64,000 nucleotides of DNA from Turicibacter faecis. GTDB lineage: Bacteria; Bacillota_I; Bacilli_A; MOL361; Turicibacteraceae. The stretch lies in contig NZ_AP028127.1 of assembly GCF_037076425.1 (NCBI RefSeq), forward strand, positions 526,001 to 590,000, read 5' to 3'. This document shows positions 18,932 through 28,817 of the stretch, piece after piece. The position numbers were made by a program, and so were the translations under genes. The notes beneath the pieces are model-generated. The model did no database searches and was not told where the DNA came from. It saw only the letters and a list, made by a program, of their open reading frames with translations. Positions within the stretch are counted from its first letter, which is position 1, and each line of letters begins with the position of its first letter.

Positions 18932-20101
18932 ATGAATATTGAAAAATTAAAATCGGCGTTTACGAAAGTTTTTGGAGTTAAAGAAAACATCCAACTATTT
19001 TTCTCACCAGGACGTGTTAACTTAATTGGAGAACATATTGATTATAATGGAGGATGTGTGTTCCCATCAGCGATTACTTACGGAACATATGCTGTTGTGT
19101 CACCACGCGAGGATCGCTTAGTTCGTTTATATTCAGGTAATTTCGAAGAATGCGGAGTGATTGAATTTAATCTATCGGATTTATCACATACAGAAGATGA
19201 GCACTGGAGTGTTTATGTTAAAGGTGTGATGGAACAATTTGAAAAAATGGGATTTGAAATTAAGACAGGATTCGATGCCTATGTTTATGGAACCATTCCA
19301 AATGGTTCAGGATTATCTTCATCAGCATCTCTTGAATTACTAGTTTCACAAATTTTAAAAGAATTAAACGGTTATGAGATTACAATGATTGACATGGTGA
19401 AATTATCACAACGTGCTGAAAATGATTACGTGGGCGTAAATTGTGGAATTATGGACCAATTCGCGATTGGAATGGGGAAAAAAGACTATGCCATCAAATT
19501 AAATACAAATGATTTAAGTTATGAATATGCGGAAGCAGATTTAGGAGATAATTCTATTTTAATTATGAATACGAATAAAAAACGCGAATTAGCGGATTCA
19601 AAATATAATGAGCGTCGTGGAGAGTGTGATGAAGCATTGGCACTTCTTCAAACGGTAGCAGATATTAACTATTTATGTGATTTATCAGAAGAAGAATTTA
19701 ATCGTGTTTCGAATGTAATTAATAAGGATGTTTTATATCGTCGTGCTAAACATGCGGTTACAGAAAATGAGCGTGTTAAATTAGCGACACATGCTTTAGC
19801 AGCAAAAGATTTAAAACGTTTCGGTCAATTATTAAATCAGTCACATAAATCTTTACGTGACGATTATGAGGTAACAGGAAAAGAGTTAGATACTATTGTT
19901 GAATTAGCTTGGGCACAAGAAGGGGTTTTAGGTGCTCGTATGACAGGTGCAGGATTTGGAGGATGTGCGATTGCACTTGTTCAAAATGATGCATTAGAAA
20001 CGGTGAAAGAGGCTATTGCTAAAGGGTATAAGGAAAAAATCGGATACGATGCACAACTTTATGTGGCAACAATTGGAGATGGGACAAAAACAATTGCTTA
20101 A
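18932..20101 (+). CDS. galK: Galactokinase
   Basis: A 389-residue GHMP kinase that phosphorylates alpha-D-galactose to galactose-1-phosphate with ATP, the first Leloir step. It carries the galactokinase signature GRVNLIGEHIDYNGG, the ATP-binding loop GSGLSSSASLE, and the C-terminal motif GARMTGAGFGG. ATG 18932 follows AGAGAGGAAG at a good distance; the upstream ATG 18908 has no SD. Length matches the usual 388-390. It is the first gene of galK-galT-galE, under a promoter covered by the galactose operator box. Confidence 0.96.
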   Translation: MNIEKLKSAFTKVFGVKENIQLFFSPGRVNLIGEHIDYNGGCVFPSAITYGTYAVVSPREDRLVRLYSGNFEECGVIEFNLSDLSHTEDEHWSVYVKGVMEQFEKMGFEIKTGFDAYVYGTIPNGSGLSSSASLELLVSQILKELNGYEITMIDMVKLSQRAENDYVGVNCGIMDQFAIGMGKKDYAIKLNTNDLSYEYAEADLGDNSILIMNTNKKRELADSKYNERRGECDEALALLQTVADINYLCDLSEEEFNRVSNVINKDVLYRRAKHAVTENERVKLATHALAAKDLKRFGQLLNQSHKSLRDDYEVTGKELDTIVELAWAQEGVLGARMTGAGFGGCAIALVQNDALETVKEAIAKGYKEKIGYDAQLYVATIGDGTKTIA

Positions 20102-20195
20102 GAAAGGGAGCGTATGGGGGGACGATGAAAGATATTTCATCACACCCTCTTCGTCTTTTGCCTAAGATTGTAGATAGATAAGAGGAGAGTAGGAT

Positions 20196-21716
20196 ATGGA
20201 CATTAATTATGAGATTAATCGTTTAATTCAGTTTGGATTAGCACATCATATGATTGAAGAGGCGGATGTTTTATACGCTGCAAATAAAATAATTGATCTT
20301 TTAAAAGTACCATCGTTTGAGTACGAATCAGTTGAAGGTGAGGACCTTGAAAACCCAAGTACCATTTTAGAGGGGATTTTAGATTATGCGGTAAAACAAG
20401 GGGTTTTAGAGTGCGATAGTATTGATCACCGCGACTTATTTGATACGAAAATCATGGATTGCTTAATGCCACGTCCGTCAGAAGTGGTTAAAACATTTGA
20501 AAGCTACTATGCGAAAGATCCGAAAGAGGCGACACGTTATTACTATGACCTAAGTAAAGCTTCGAATTATATTCGTTTGAGCCGAGTGGCTAAAAATGTG
20601 AGTTGGAAAACAACAACAAAATACGGGGATTTGGATATAACGATTAATTTATCAAAGCCTGAAAAGGATCCTAAAGCTATTGCATTAGCGAAAAGCTTAC
20701 CAAGTTCTAATTACCCTAAGTGTTTACTTTGTCAAGAAAATGTGGGTTATGCAGGAACGTTGAATCATCCAGCTCGCCAAAATCATCGAATTATTCCATT
20801 AGAGTTAACCGATGAATCATGGTTTTTACAATACTCTCCTTATGTTTATTACAATGAGCATTGTATTGTTTTAAAAGGTGATCATGAACCGATGCAAATT
20901 TCACGCTTAACATTTGAACGCTTGTTACAATTTGTTAGTCAATTTAAGCATTATTTTTTAGGATCAAATGCTGATTTACCGATTGTTGGGGGATCAATTT
21001 TGACACATGACCATTTCCAAGGTGGAGCTTATGAATTTGCAATGGAGCAGGCTCCAATTTTAAAAACATTAAATGTGTTAAATTATCAAGATGTAGAGGT
21101 TGGTTTTGTTCAGTGGCCGTTAAGTGTTTTACGCTTAAGAGGTGAAGATCGTGATCGTCTTGTTGAGTTAGGAGATCTTATTTTAACGGCATGGCGCACA
21201 TATAGCGATGAGGCACTCGGTATCTTCTCACATACTGATGAGGTACCACACAATACGATTACGCCGATTGCTCGTTTTAAAGATGGAAAATATGAGTTAG
21301 ATTTAGTATTACGTAATAATCGTATGTCGGATGAGCATCCAGATGGAATTTATCATCCACACGCGCATCTTCATCATTTGAAAAAAGAGAATATTGGATT
21401 AATCGAGGTCATGGGGCTTGCAGTGTTACCAGGGCGACTTCTTCATGAGCTAGATGTGGTGAAGCAAGCTTTAGTTCGACGAGATCCAAATGTATTGGTA
21501 GCAGCGGGTCTTGAAAAGCATCTTCCATGGCTTAAGGAGATGTTAGCAGCCTATGCATCAGTCACGGCAGAAGAGGCGATAGATTTAATTCATGATGAAG
21601 TTGGGCAAAAATTTGTTGAAATCTTAGAGTGTTGTGGTGTATATAAATTAACAGACGAAGGATTAGATGGGGTTCAACGATTTATTAACCATATTAATAT
21701 TAATTGTTCGTTATAA
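20196..21716 (+). CDS. galT: UDP-glucose-hexose-1-phosphate uridylyltransferase, Firmicute type
   Basis: A 506-residue enzyme of the long GalT class (family 2) found in Bacillota, unlike the shorter enterobacterial form. It exchanges UMP between UDP-glucose and galactose-1-phosphate. Recognisable segments are LTHDHFQGG, the histidine-rich HPHAHLHH, and the N-terminal half of the family (RPSEVVKTFESYYAKDPKEA). ATG 20196 follows AGAGGAGAG. It lies 94 bp after galK without an apparent terminator and 12 bp before galE, so the three are one operon. Confidence 0.94.
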   Translation: MDINYEINRLIQFGLAHHMIEEADVLYAANKIIDLLKVPSFEYESVEGEDLENPSTILEGILDYAVKQGVLECDSIDHRDLFDTKIMDCLMPRPSEVVKTFESYYAKDPKEATRYYYDLSKASNYIRLSRVAKNVSWKTTTKYGDLDITINLSKPEKDPKAIALAKSLPSSNYPKCLLCQENVGYAGTLNHPARQNHRIIPLELTDESWFLQYSPYVYYNEHCIVLKGDHEPMQISRLTFERLLQFVSQFKHYFLGSNADLPIVGGSILTHDHFQGGAYEFAMEQAPILKTLNVLNYQDVEVGFVQWPLSVLRLRGEDRDRLVELGDLILTAWRTYSDEALGIFSHTDEVPHNTITPIARFKDGKYELDLVLRNNRMSDEHPDGIYHPHAHLHHLKKENIGLIEVMGLAVLPGRLLHELDVVKQALVRRDPNVLVAAGLEKHLPWLKEMLAAYASVTAEEAIDLIHDEVGQKFVEILECCGVYKLTDEGLDGVQRFINHININCSL

Positions 21717-21728
21717 GGAGGAAAAAAG

Positions 21729-22709
21729 ATGAAAGTTTTAGTGACAGGTGGAGCTGGATATATTGGATCTCATGCCGTTTATGCCTTAATTGAGCAAGGT
21801 CATGAAGTGGTTGTTGTTGATAATTTAGTGACGGGACATCGTGCAGATGTTCACCCGGATGCAAAGTTTTATCATGGAAGTATTGCTGACTACCGCTTTA
21901 TGACGGACGTTTTACGAGGGGAGAATGTAGATGGCGTGATTCACTTTGCGGCCTACTCATTAGTGGGTGAAAGTATGACAAATCCGTATAAATATTACGA
22001 TAATAATATGAGTGGAACGAATGTTTTATTAAAAGCCATGGTGGATTGTGGTGTTTCTAACATTGTTTTCTCTTCAACAGCTGCAACTTATGGAGAGGCG
22101 ATGAATATTCCAATTTTAGAAACAGATCCAACGAATCCGACTAATGTTTACGGAGAAACAAAGTTAGCGATGGAACGTATGATTAATTGGTACCACCAAG
22201 CACATGCGATGAATTATGTTTCGTTACGTTATTTCAATGTAGCGGGGGCTCATCCATCAGGACTAATTGGAGAGAAACATGATCCTGAAACACACCTTAT
22301 TCCGATTATTTTACAAGTGGCGTCAGGTCGTCGTGAAGCGATTAACGTGTTTGGAAATGATTATGATACGGCAGATGGAACGTGTATCCGTGATTATATC
22401 CATGTGTGCGATTTAGCTGAGGCTCATATTTTAGCGATGAAATACTTAGTTGAAGGGGGAGAAAGTACGATTTGTAACTTAGGAAATGGCGAAGGATTCA
22501 GTGTTTTAGAAATGATTGAAGCAGCACGTGAAGTGACAAATCATCCAATTCCAGCGATTATCTCTCCACGTCGTGCAGGAGATCCAGCTAAATTAATTGC
22601 TTCAAGCCAAAAAGCGCAAGATATTCTTGGATGGACGCCTAAACATCCAGAAGTCAAAGATATGATTGCGAGTGCATGGGCAGTCGAAAAGAAAAAAATG
22701 CAAGCTTAA
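21729..22709 (+). CDS. galE: UDP-glucose 4-epimerase
   Basis: A 326-residue short-chain dehydrogenase/reductase that interconverts UDP-galactose and UDP-glucose and completes the Leloir pathway. It has the NAD-binding loop GGAGYIGSH, the catalytic S-S-T-A-A-T and Y-G-E-T-K (Y-x-x-x-K) motifs, and the substrate-binding segment RYFNVAGAHPSG. ATG 21729 follows AAGGAGG and is 12 bp after galT. A strong terminator ends the operon. Confidence 0.96.
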   Translation: MKVLVTGGAGYIGSHAVYALIEQGHEVVVVDNLVTGHRADVHPDAKFYHGSIADYRFMTDVLRGENVDGVIHFAAYSLVGESMTNPYKYYDNNMSGTNVLLKAMVDCGVSNIVFSSTAATYGEAMNIPILETDPTNPTNVYGETKLAMERMINWYHQAHAMNYVSLRYFNVAGAHPSGLIGEKHDPETHLIPIILQVASGRREAINVFGNDYDTADGTCIRDYIHVCDLAEAHILAMKYLVEGGESTICNLGNGEGFSVLEMIEAAREVTNHPIPAIISPRRAGDPAKLIASSQKAQDILGWTPKHPEVKDMIASAWAVEKKKMQA

Positions 22710-22737
22710 TGCAAGCAAAAAATAAATAATAAAAAAA

Positions 22738-22774
22738 AAGATGATCCCGCGTCTGCGTAGATCATCTTTTTTTG
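22738..22774 (+). terminator. Intrinsic terminator of galKTE
   Basis: AAAGATGATC pairs perfectly with GATCATCTTT, followed by a T run. Confidence 0.88.
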
Positions 22775-22947
22775 GGTTTGAAAGAAAGTCAATTTTTTAG
22801 AGAAGTCTTGATGAGGTATATTTTAGGTGCAAAGAGGTACTAAGAATTGAACTTCTAGGAGGTATAAAAGGGTGAATGGGAAGGTAGGGCTCGTCTTTTT
22901 TTGTGCTCAGAATATTCAAAGGTGTGCAAACTGTTACATCATTTGTA

Positions 22948-22977
22948 TTGAAAACGTATTCAATTTGTGGTAAAGTA
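22948..22977 (+). promoter_or_regulatory. Perfect cre site overlapping a promoter
   Basis: TTGAAAACGTATTCAA (22948-22963) matches the CcpA cre consensus at every fixed position and is palindromic at its ends. The same bases form a -35 TTGAAA (22949 region) with a 17-bp spacer to TAAAGT near 22972-22977. The transcript would run about 190 nt to the terminator at 23141-23173, with only a 16-codon ORF. Confidence 0.6.
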
Positions 22978-23113
22978 TAGATGTTATCACAGAACTCGTC
23001 TTTTGGGAGTATGGTTTGATCTGGGGGGATAGACCGGTTGTGACGACATGAAAGGAATGTAATCACGTTTAGTATTAATGAATGATCCTTCATCGACGGG
23101 ATGGAGGAACGAA

Positions 23114-23164
23114 ATGAATGATTTTTTATTATTTAATGATAAAAGCTACTTCACGGTGAAGTAG
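23114..23164 (+). CDS. Micro-ORF of 16 residues ending inside a terminator
   Basis: ATG 23114 follows GGAGGAACGAA, a strong SD at good spacing. The product MNDFLLFNDKSYFTVK has no known relative. The last codons and the TAG stop lie in the stem of the terminator at 23141-23173, so ribosomes here could influence termination. It may be a leader or simply chance; no downstream gene exists on this strand until glpK. Confidence 0.35.
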   Translation: MNDFLLFNDKSYFTVK

Positions 23165-23173
23165 CTTTTTTTA
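23141..23173. terminator. Terminator shared by the cre transcript and the convergent gene
   Basis: AAAAGCTACTTCAC pairs perfectly with GTGAAGTAGCTTTT, with A and T tracts on both sides. It overlaps the 3' end of the minus-strand gene by a few bases. Confidence 0.85.
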
Positions 23174-23614
23174 TGTTAAAATATAGTCATTTTTTAAGGA
23201 ATCAGTCTCTGAAAAGTCGTAGCCTTGAAGTAAGTTCATATGTGAGAAAAGCTGAAAAAGATAAAGATCGCTCATCAGTTCTTCGTGAGAGTGGGTCCCG
23301 TTAGGTTCGATGAGTTCAATCTCGGTTAGGGGGTCTTCTCCATAATAGGTTTCGATATGAGCGATGAGTTCAATAGAGGGAGAGGGATGCTTTCCTATGT
23401 AGCGCAACATTCTTTCGATTTCAGATACGGTTTGTTCTAGGTTTAATTGTTTTAAGGTGATGAGTTCCGATGAGTTGAAGGTTTTATCATATTCCATTTT
23501 ATAAAGACATCGCCCGAGTTCGTGGACAACAAAGAAGAGGTAATAGATATCAACATCATTTCCGGTAAAATCAATGGCGCCATCATGGCGCTTATAACTA
23601 ATGAGGTACTTCAT
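23171..23614 (-). CDS. Hypothetical soluble protein, 147 residues
   Basis: I do not recognise a family. The protein is acidic, has no signal peptide or membrane segment, and looks mostly helical, with regions such as LTEIELIEPNGTHSHEELMS. The start ATG 23614 has an excellent SD, AAGGAGGGGAT, which supports a real gene. It lies 76 bp downstream of another unknown gene on the same strand, so the two may be co-transcribed. Its C-terminus abuts the terminator at 23141-23173. Confidence 0.65.
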   Translation of the reverse strand: MKYLISYKRHDGAIDFTGNDVDIYYLFFVVHELGRCLYKMEYDKTFNSSELITLKQLNLEQTVSEIERMLRYIGKHPSPSIELIAHIETYYGEDPLTEIELIEPNGTHSHEELMSDLYLFQLFSHMNLLQGYDFSETDSLKNDYILT

Positions 23615-23689
23615 TAAAATCCCCTCCTTAAAATAAGTGCTTACTACAGTTTATTCAATAGAAGGTAATAATTTAACGAAAGAGGAGAA

Positions 23690-24232
23690 TTACTTAAAAA
23701 AAGATTCAAAAAAATAGGGGGATATATTTTTATTTTGTTCATCATAAAACGTACAGTAAATGGTTTCGGGATGGACGCCGTTTAAGTTATAAACATACAG
23801 GAAGTAATCCTTATTTGATAGATTTTCGAGAAAAGTTTCTTGGTTTAGAATGAGTTCAAGCGTGCTCGCTTGCAAGTTTTCATTGGCTCCCCAGATGATG
23901 AAGTAATCCTTTGTTTGGTACGTTTGACATTGGTTGGTATGGGCATGGGGGGCTGCTTGATGTTCACCGTCAAAATTATATCTCCAAAATAGAAGTGCAT
24001 TGGGTTTATACCAGGCAACATCTAATTGATGCGTTTTTTCATTACGATATAAGATAAATATCTTCTCATCCCAATTCAGCTGTTTAATCACCTCAATTTC
24101 GTTACCTAACCGTCGACTTAAATGTGTCGTAAGTTCTGAGGGTGAGGCGGTTGTAAAGTGTAAGAGAGCTAAATCGACGGCGAGAAGTATAAAAAGGGCA
24201 GATAGACATTGGCGTTTAAGTTGCTTAATCAT
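23690..24232 (-). CDS. Hypothetical membrane-anchored protein, 180 residues
   Basis: Residues 8-28 (QCLSALFILLAVDLALLHFT) form one hydrophobic segment after a basic start, so the protein is probably an N-terminally anchored extracytoplasmic protein. The rest is soluble, with several aromatic residues (WYKPNALLFWRYNF) and a C-terminal FYDEQNKNISPYFFESFFK. No family was recognised. ATG 24232 follows AGGAGGATCC. It heads a possible two-gene unit with the 147-residue protein. Its function is unknown. Confidence 0.65.
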   Translation of the reverse strand: MIKQLKRQCLSALFILLAVDLALLHFTTASPSELTTHLSRRLGNEIEVIKQLNWDEKIFILYRNEKTHQLDVAWYKPNALLFWRYNFDGEHQAAPHAHTNQCQTYQTKDYFIIWGANENLQASTLELILNQETFLENLSNKDYFLYVYNLNGVHPETIYCTFYDEQNKNISPYFFESFFK

Positions 24233-24311
24233 ATAGGATCCTCCTAATGGTAAGTCGTCTTTTAAATGTATGCGCAGAAGCGGGGGATTATCATTTTAGA
24301 AGAGGATATTT

Positions 24312-24328
24312 TGAAAACGTGGTATAAT
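24312..24328 (+). promoter_or_regulatory. glpK promoter (extended -10)
   Basis: TGGTATAAT (24320-24328) is an extended -10. TGAAAACG upstream (24312-24319) is half of a cre site, although the other half does not match. The -35 region is weak. Confidence 0.5.
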
Positions 24329-24360
24329 GAATGAAAGGGCTTTTGAAAAGGAGTGAGAAC

Positions 24361-25848
24361 ATGGATTTAATTTTAGCCATTGATCAGGGAACAACGAGTA
24401 CGCGAGCGATTGTATTTAATAAACAAGGCGAAATCATTGAGAAGGCGCAAGAAGAAATTTCATGTCTCTATCCCAAGTCAGGGTGGGTCATGCAAGACGC
24501 GAATGAAATTTGGATTTCGACCTTAGCGGTACTGAATCGGATCCTGTTATCTCCCAATATTGATGTGAATCAAATAAAAGGGATTGGAATTGCGAATCAA
24601 CGTGAGACTACTCTTTTGTGGGATAAAAAGACAGGGCGTCCGCTTGATTTAGCCATTGTGTGGCAGTCTAGACAAACGGAGTCGATTTGTGAGGAGTGGA
24701 AAGCACGAGGACTTGAAGATTGGGTAAAATCTAAAACTGGATTATTAATTGATCCCTATTTTTCAGCCTCAAAGATTCGTTTTTTATTAGATACCATTCC
24801 CGGAATTGAAGAGAAAGTAAAAAATGGCGAGGTGCTATTTGGGACGATTGATAGTTATTTAGTTTGGAAACTTTCTGGGGGAATGACGCACATTACGGAT
24901 GTAACGAATGCTTCTCGAACGCTGTTATTTAATATTCATACGGGGGAGTGGGATGATGAATTACTGGAGGCATTTAACATTCCAAGGTGTATTTTGCCTA
25001 AGGTTTGTCAGACATCGGAAGTGTATACGGAAACTGCAGCTCATTTAATGGGACGTTCAATTCCAATCGCAGCTGTTTGCGGTGATCAGCAGGCTGCTCT
25101 ATTCGGACAAGCGTGTTTTCATAAGGGTGCTGTTAAAAATACGTATGGAACAGGCTGCTTTGTATTAATGAATACAGGAACAAAACCGGTGTGCTCTAAT
25201 CATGGGTTATTGACGACGGTTGCTTGGAAGATTAAGGGGGAAGTTTACTATGCTTTAGAGGGAAGTGTGTTTGTGGGGGGAAGTGCGATTCAATGGCTAC
25301 GAGATGGTTTACGGTTAATCAAGCATGCGAGCGACTCAGAATGTTATGCGAATCGGGTGGAGGATTGTGACGGCGTTTATGTGGTTCCTTCTTTTGTCGG
25401 ATTAGGGACCCCTTATTGGGATAGTGAGGTGCGAGGGGGAATGTTTGGATTGAGCCGCGGAACAACGAAGGAACATGTGATTCGTGCAACACTTGAGTCG
25501 ATTGCTTATCAGAGTAAAGACGTTATTTTAGCGATGGAAGAGGATATTCATCAATCAATTAGCGAATTAAAGGTTGATGGAGGGGCTGTTCAAAATAAAT
25601 TTTTGATGCAGTTTCAAAGCGACCTTTTAGGTGTTAATGTACTCGTTCCTACGGTGACGGAAACGACGGCTTTAGGGGTTGCTTGTTTAGCAGGGCTTGC
25701 AACAGGTGTTTATCGGCATCTTGATGAAATTGCTGATTCAGTTCAGGCAGGACAGCGTTATTTCCCCCAGATGGACGAAAAAAGGCGAGTGCAACTCTAT
25801 GAAGGGTGGAAATGCGCAATTCAAGCGGTACGAATTTTTAAAGCGTAA
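24361..25848 (+). CDS. glpK: Glycerol kinase
   Basis: A 495-residue FGGY-family sugar kinase that makes glycerol-3-phosphate from glycerol and ATP. The family signatures are clear: [15 protein letters not shown] at the start, WQSRQT (the glycerol-binding arginine region), [11 protein letters not shown], and the C-terminal [11 protein letters not shown] and [18 protein letters not shown] 24361 follows AAGGAGTGAG; the earlier ATG 24331 has no SD. No glpF or glpD lies beside it, and the next gene encodes an unrelated DUF554 protein, so it is isolated from the usual glp operon. Confidence 0.95.
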   Translation: MDLILAIDQGTTSTRAIVFNKQGEIIEKAQEEISCLYPKSGWVMQDANEIWISTLAVLNRILLSPNIDVNQIKGIGIANQRETTLLWDKKTGRPLDLAIVWQSRQTESICEEWKARGLEDWVKSKTGLLIDPYFSASKIRFLLDTIPGIEEKVKNGEVLFGTIDSYLVWKLSGGMTHITDVTNASRTLLFNIHTGEWDDELLEAFNIPRCILPKVCQTSEVYTETAAHLMGRSIPIAAVCGDQQAALFGQACFHKGAVKNTYGTGCFVLMNTGTKPVCSNHGLLTTVAWKIKGEVYYALEGSVFVGGSAIQWLRDGLRLIKHASDSECYANRVEDCDGVYVVPSFVGLGTPYWDSEVRGGMFGLSRGTTKEHVIRATLESIAYQSKDVILAMEEDIHQSISELKVDGGAVQNKFLMQFQSDLLGVNVLVPTVTETTALGVACLAGLATGVYRHLDEIADSVQAGQRYFPQMDEKRRVQLYEGWKCAIQAVRIFKA

Positions 25849-26144
25849 GGATCGAAGGGGCACCGGAGTAGGGGAAATAATTAATCCTGGAATCTATCCT
25901 TATAAGTACAAAATATGACAAAAAAATCAGCTATTGTTTCGTATAATAAAGAAGCAATAGGGGTGTGATTAGCAGAGAAAAAACTAGATTGATGATGGTT
26001 GGCAGCGTCTAACGATGATTGATTTAGTTTTTTTCTTTTGGGGATGCCCTGTCCGTTAGAAGAGGAATTTTTTAGAGTACACGGCGATGCGTCTAGGCGT
26101 GAAGCGCCTTTACCCAATAGGGTTATTAATAAGGGGGGAATACG

Positions 26145-26825
26145 GTGCTTGGGACGGTTGTTAATGCGGCGGCAATTCTAATTGGTGGAGGAGTTGGCTT
26201 GTTACTGAAGGGCGGGTTACCTAGTCGATTTAGTGAACAGGTTATGAGGGCTTTGTCGTTGTGTGTGTTATATATTGGGGTAACAGGAATCTTCGAGGGA
26301 GGCCAGACCCTTCGGTTGATTTTATCGATGGTCATCGGCACGTTAATCGGAGAAGGATTAGATTTGGATGCTAAAGTTGGGAGAATTAGTTCGTGGGTTG
26401 AACGCAAATTTCATCGACCGAATCAACATGTATCATTAGCTGAAGGATTTTTAACGGCTAGCTTATTATTTTGTGTGGGGGCGATGTCAATTGTAGGAGC
26501 ACTTGAGGATGGACTAAAGGGAGATGCGTCTATTCTTTATACGAAGTCGATGCTTGATGGAATTTCCGCTCTTATTTTTTCATCAAGTTTAGGGGCAGGC
26601 GTTGTCTTAGCTAGTCTATTTGTTTTTATTTATCAAGGCTCTCTTTCGCTCTTAGCAGGAGTTATATCGCCGTTTTTAACGGAGGGTGTTATTTCGGAGA
26701 TGACGTGCGTGGGTTCATTGATTATTATTGGATTGGCGCTCAATATGTTGAAAATAACAGATTTAAAGTTAATGAATTTTGTTCCATCTATTTTTATGCC
26801 AATTCTGTTAGCTATTATTAACTAA
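26145..26825 (+). CDS. DUF554 family membrane protein
   Basis: A 226-residue protein with about six or seven hydrophobic helices and the start LGTVVNAAAILIGGGVG typical of the DUF554 (YdfK-type) family. The family is widespread in Firmicutes and its role is not established; a transporter has been suggested on shape only. The GTG at 26145 follows GGGGGGAA. The preceding 296 bp hold no gene. It is not in an obvious operon with glpK. Confidence 0.85.
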   Translation: MLGTVVNAAAILIGGGVGLLLKGGLPSRFSEQVMRALSLCVLYIGVTGIFEGGQTLRLILSMVIGTLIGEGLDLDAKVGRISSWVERKFHRPNQHVSLAEGFLTASLLFCVGAMSIVGALEDGLKGDASILYTKSMLDGISALIFSSSLGAGVVLASLFVFIYQGSLSLLAGVISPFLTEGVISEMTCVGSLIIIGLALNMLKITDLKLMNFVPSIFMPILLAIIN

Positions 26826-26966
26826 ATAGGATGATTTTAGGTCATTGATTCCCGTGAGAATCTTGAAAAAAAAGTAAAAAAAAAGAGTAATAATACGTAT
26901 CTAAGAAATTAAGGAGTATAATTAAGGAATGGCCGGTAAGTTTAATAAGAGATTGGAGTGGAGAGA

Positions 26967-27413
26967 ATGATAGAGGATATTTTTGGGGAAAAATTACCAA
27001 ATCAACAGTATAGAGATCGTAGAGGTGTATACGCCATCATTTTAAATGAAAAAAATGAGGTTGCGACGGTCCAACTTCCACATGGGTATGTTTTACCAGG
27101 GGGAGGGGTTGAAGGTGATGAAACAAAAGCTGAATGTCTTCGTCGTGAATGCTTAGAGGAATTAGGATGGGAAATTGAAATTAATCAATTTGTTTGTGCT
27201 GCATCGAATTATCACTATTCGATGTATCGAAAGCAATACTTACATTCAATTGGTTATTTTTATTTAGCAACCTATGTCAAGCAAGCGACGGCTCCAATTG
27301 AAAAAGATCATCAATTAGTTTGGATGAGTTTAGAAGATTGTCGCTTAAATCTGATTTTAGATCATCAGGCGTGGGCAATCGAAAAAGTAATCGGTATCTT
27401 AGGTCAGCTGTAA
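26967..27413 (+). CDS. Nudix hydrolase
   Basis: A 148-residue hydrolase of nucleoside diphosphates linked to another group. The Nudix box reads GGVEGDETKAECLRRECLEELGW, here given by its key residues: G, E (after five), R-E-x-x-E-E-L-G. The upstream strand YVLPGGG is also typical. ATG 26967 has GGAG eight bases before; the in-frame GTG 26958 lies in the SD. The substrate cannot be predicted. It is followed 122 bp later by an M24 peptidase on the same strand. Confidence 0.88.
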   Translation: MIEDIFGEKLPNQQYRDRRGVYAIILNEKNEVATVQLPHGYVLPGGGVEGDETKAECLRRECLEELGWEIEINQFVCAASNYHYSMYRKQYLHSIGYFYLATYVKQATAPIEKDHQLVWMSLEDCRLNLILDHQAWAIEKVIGILGQL

Positions 27414-27534
27414 TCAAACAACTGGATGTCTACTTGGAACCTTTTGCTAATTGTTGTGAAGGAATATTTTTTTCTTAATATACGTCCAAGGGATGTGCTA
27501 TAATAATATAAAACTTTTCAAAGGAGTGAGGAAA

Positions 27535-28773
27535 ATGTTAGAAACGTTAAAATTTAGACGTCAAAAATTAGGGGGAAATATTAAAGATAATTCATTACTA
27601 ATTATTTTCTCAGGAGAGGCGCCTGTACGATCAGGAGATCAGTTTTATGACTATACACCTCACCGTAACTTCTACTATTTAACGAATTTAGACCAACCGA
27701 AGATGGCCTATGTTTTACGTAAATATAACGGTGTGATGGAAGAATATTTATTTATTGAACAAGTAACAGAGCTCGAAGAAAAATGGACAGGTAAACGTTT
27801 AAGTAAGGAAGAAGCAACTAAAAAATCAGGGATTAAAAATGTATTACCGATTGATGAACTGCGTACGGTTCTTGGTCGATGGTTATTAAATGATAACTTT
27901 GAGAATGCCTATTTTGATTTTGAGCGTGGATCTTATCAGCATGCAGATACCGTTCAAGTCTTATTTGCTAAGGAATTAAAGCGTCAATATCCATTTTTAC
28001 ACGTTCAAAATATTTATCATGATATCACCGCTTTACGTTTAATTAAATCAGAAGATGAAATCACCAACATGCGAACTGCGATTGAAAAAACTCGTTTAGG
28101 GATTGAAGCTTTAATGAGAAATTCTAAACCTGGAATGTATGAGTATCAATTAGAAGCACATTACGATTTTGTGATTAAAACTGAGGGAGTAAAACATACG
28201 TCGTTCCATACGATTGCTGCGGCTGGTGCTAATGCGACGGTTCTTCACTACGATAAGAGTACATCCCTTTGCCAAGATGGAGATTTAATTTTATTTGATC
28301 TTGGATGCGAATGGAATTACTATTGTTCAGATATTTCACGAACTTTCCCAATTAACGGAAAATTCAGTGATCGTCAACGTGAAGTCTACGAGGCTGTTTT
28401 AGAAGCTCAAATGGAAATTATCAATAACGTTAGACCAGGACTTTCAATGCAAGATTTAAATGAATTTGCGCGTAAAAGATTGGCAGAGGCGTGTCAAAAA
28501 GTAGGATTAATTGAGAAGGAAGAAGACGTAGAGAAGTATTATTATCATAAAATTGGTCACTATTTAGGATTAGATACACATGATGTTGGAGGTCGTGGTG
28601 GAATTTTACAACCAGGAATGGTCATTACGATTGAGCCAGGACTTTATATTGCGGAAGAAGGAATTGGAATTCGTATTGAAGATGATATTCTTGTCACAAA
28701 GGATGGTCATGAAAACTTATCAAAAGATATTATCAAATCAGTCGATGATATTGAAAACTTTATGAAAAAATAA
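27535..28773 (+). CDS. pepP: Xaa-Pro aminopeptidase (M24B)
   Basis: A 412-residue metallopeptidase that removes N-terminal residues before proline. The N-terminal AMP_N domain (FSGEAPVRSGDQFYDYTPHR) precedes an M24 catalytic domain with the metal ligands in DLGCEWNYYCSDISR, HKIGHYLGLDTHDVG, ITIEPGLY and IRIEDDILVT. ATG 27535 follows AAAGGAGTGAGG; an upstream ATG 27493 lacks an SD. A terminator follows closely. The symbol is by family resemblance. Confidence 0.9.
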   Translation: MLETLKFRRQKLGGNIKDNSLLIIFSGEAPVRSGDQFYDYTPHRNFYYLTNLDQPKMAYVLRKYNGVMEEYLFIEQVTELEEKWTGKRLSKEEATKKSGIKNVLPIDELRTVLGRWLLNDNFENAYFDFERGSYQHADTVQVLFAKELKRQYPFLHVQNIYHDITALRLIKSEDEITNMRTAIEKTRLGIEALMRNSKPGMYEYQLEAHYDFVIKTEGVKHTSFHTIAAAGANATVLHYDKSTSLCQDGDLILFDLGCEWNYYCSDISRTFPINGKFSDRQREVYEAVLEAQMEIINNVRPGLSMQDLNEFARKRLAEACQKVGLIEKEEDVEKYYYHKIGHYLGLDTHDVGGRGGILQPGMVITIEPGLYIAEEGIGIRIEDDILVTKDGHENLSKDIIKSVDDIENFMKK

Positions 28774-28780
28774 TTAATTT

Positions 28781-28817
28781 TCCCCTCGTAGACTAAGGTC
28801 ATGAGGGGATTTTTTTG
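28781..28817 (+). terminator. Intrinsic terminator of the aminopeptidase gene
   Basis: CCCCTC pairs with GAGGGG, followed by ATTTTTTT. Confidence 0.75.

Noticed and set aside
22797-23093. 98-codon minus-strand frame after galE
   Set aside because: No SD, no protein features, and it opposes a promoter with a perfect cre site.
24312-24327. cre site at glpK
   Set aside because: Only the left half matches the consensus; at least three fixed positions differ.
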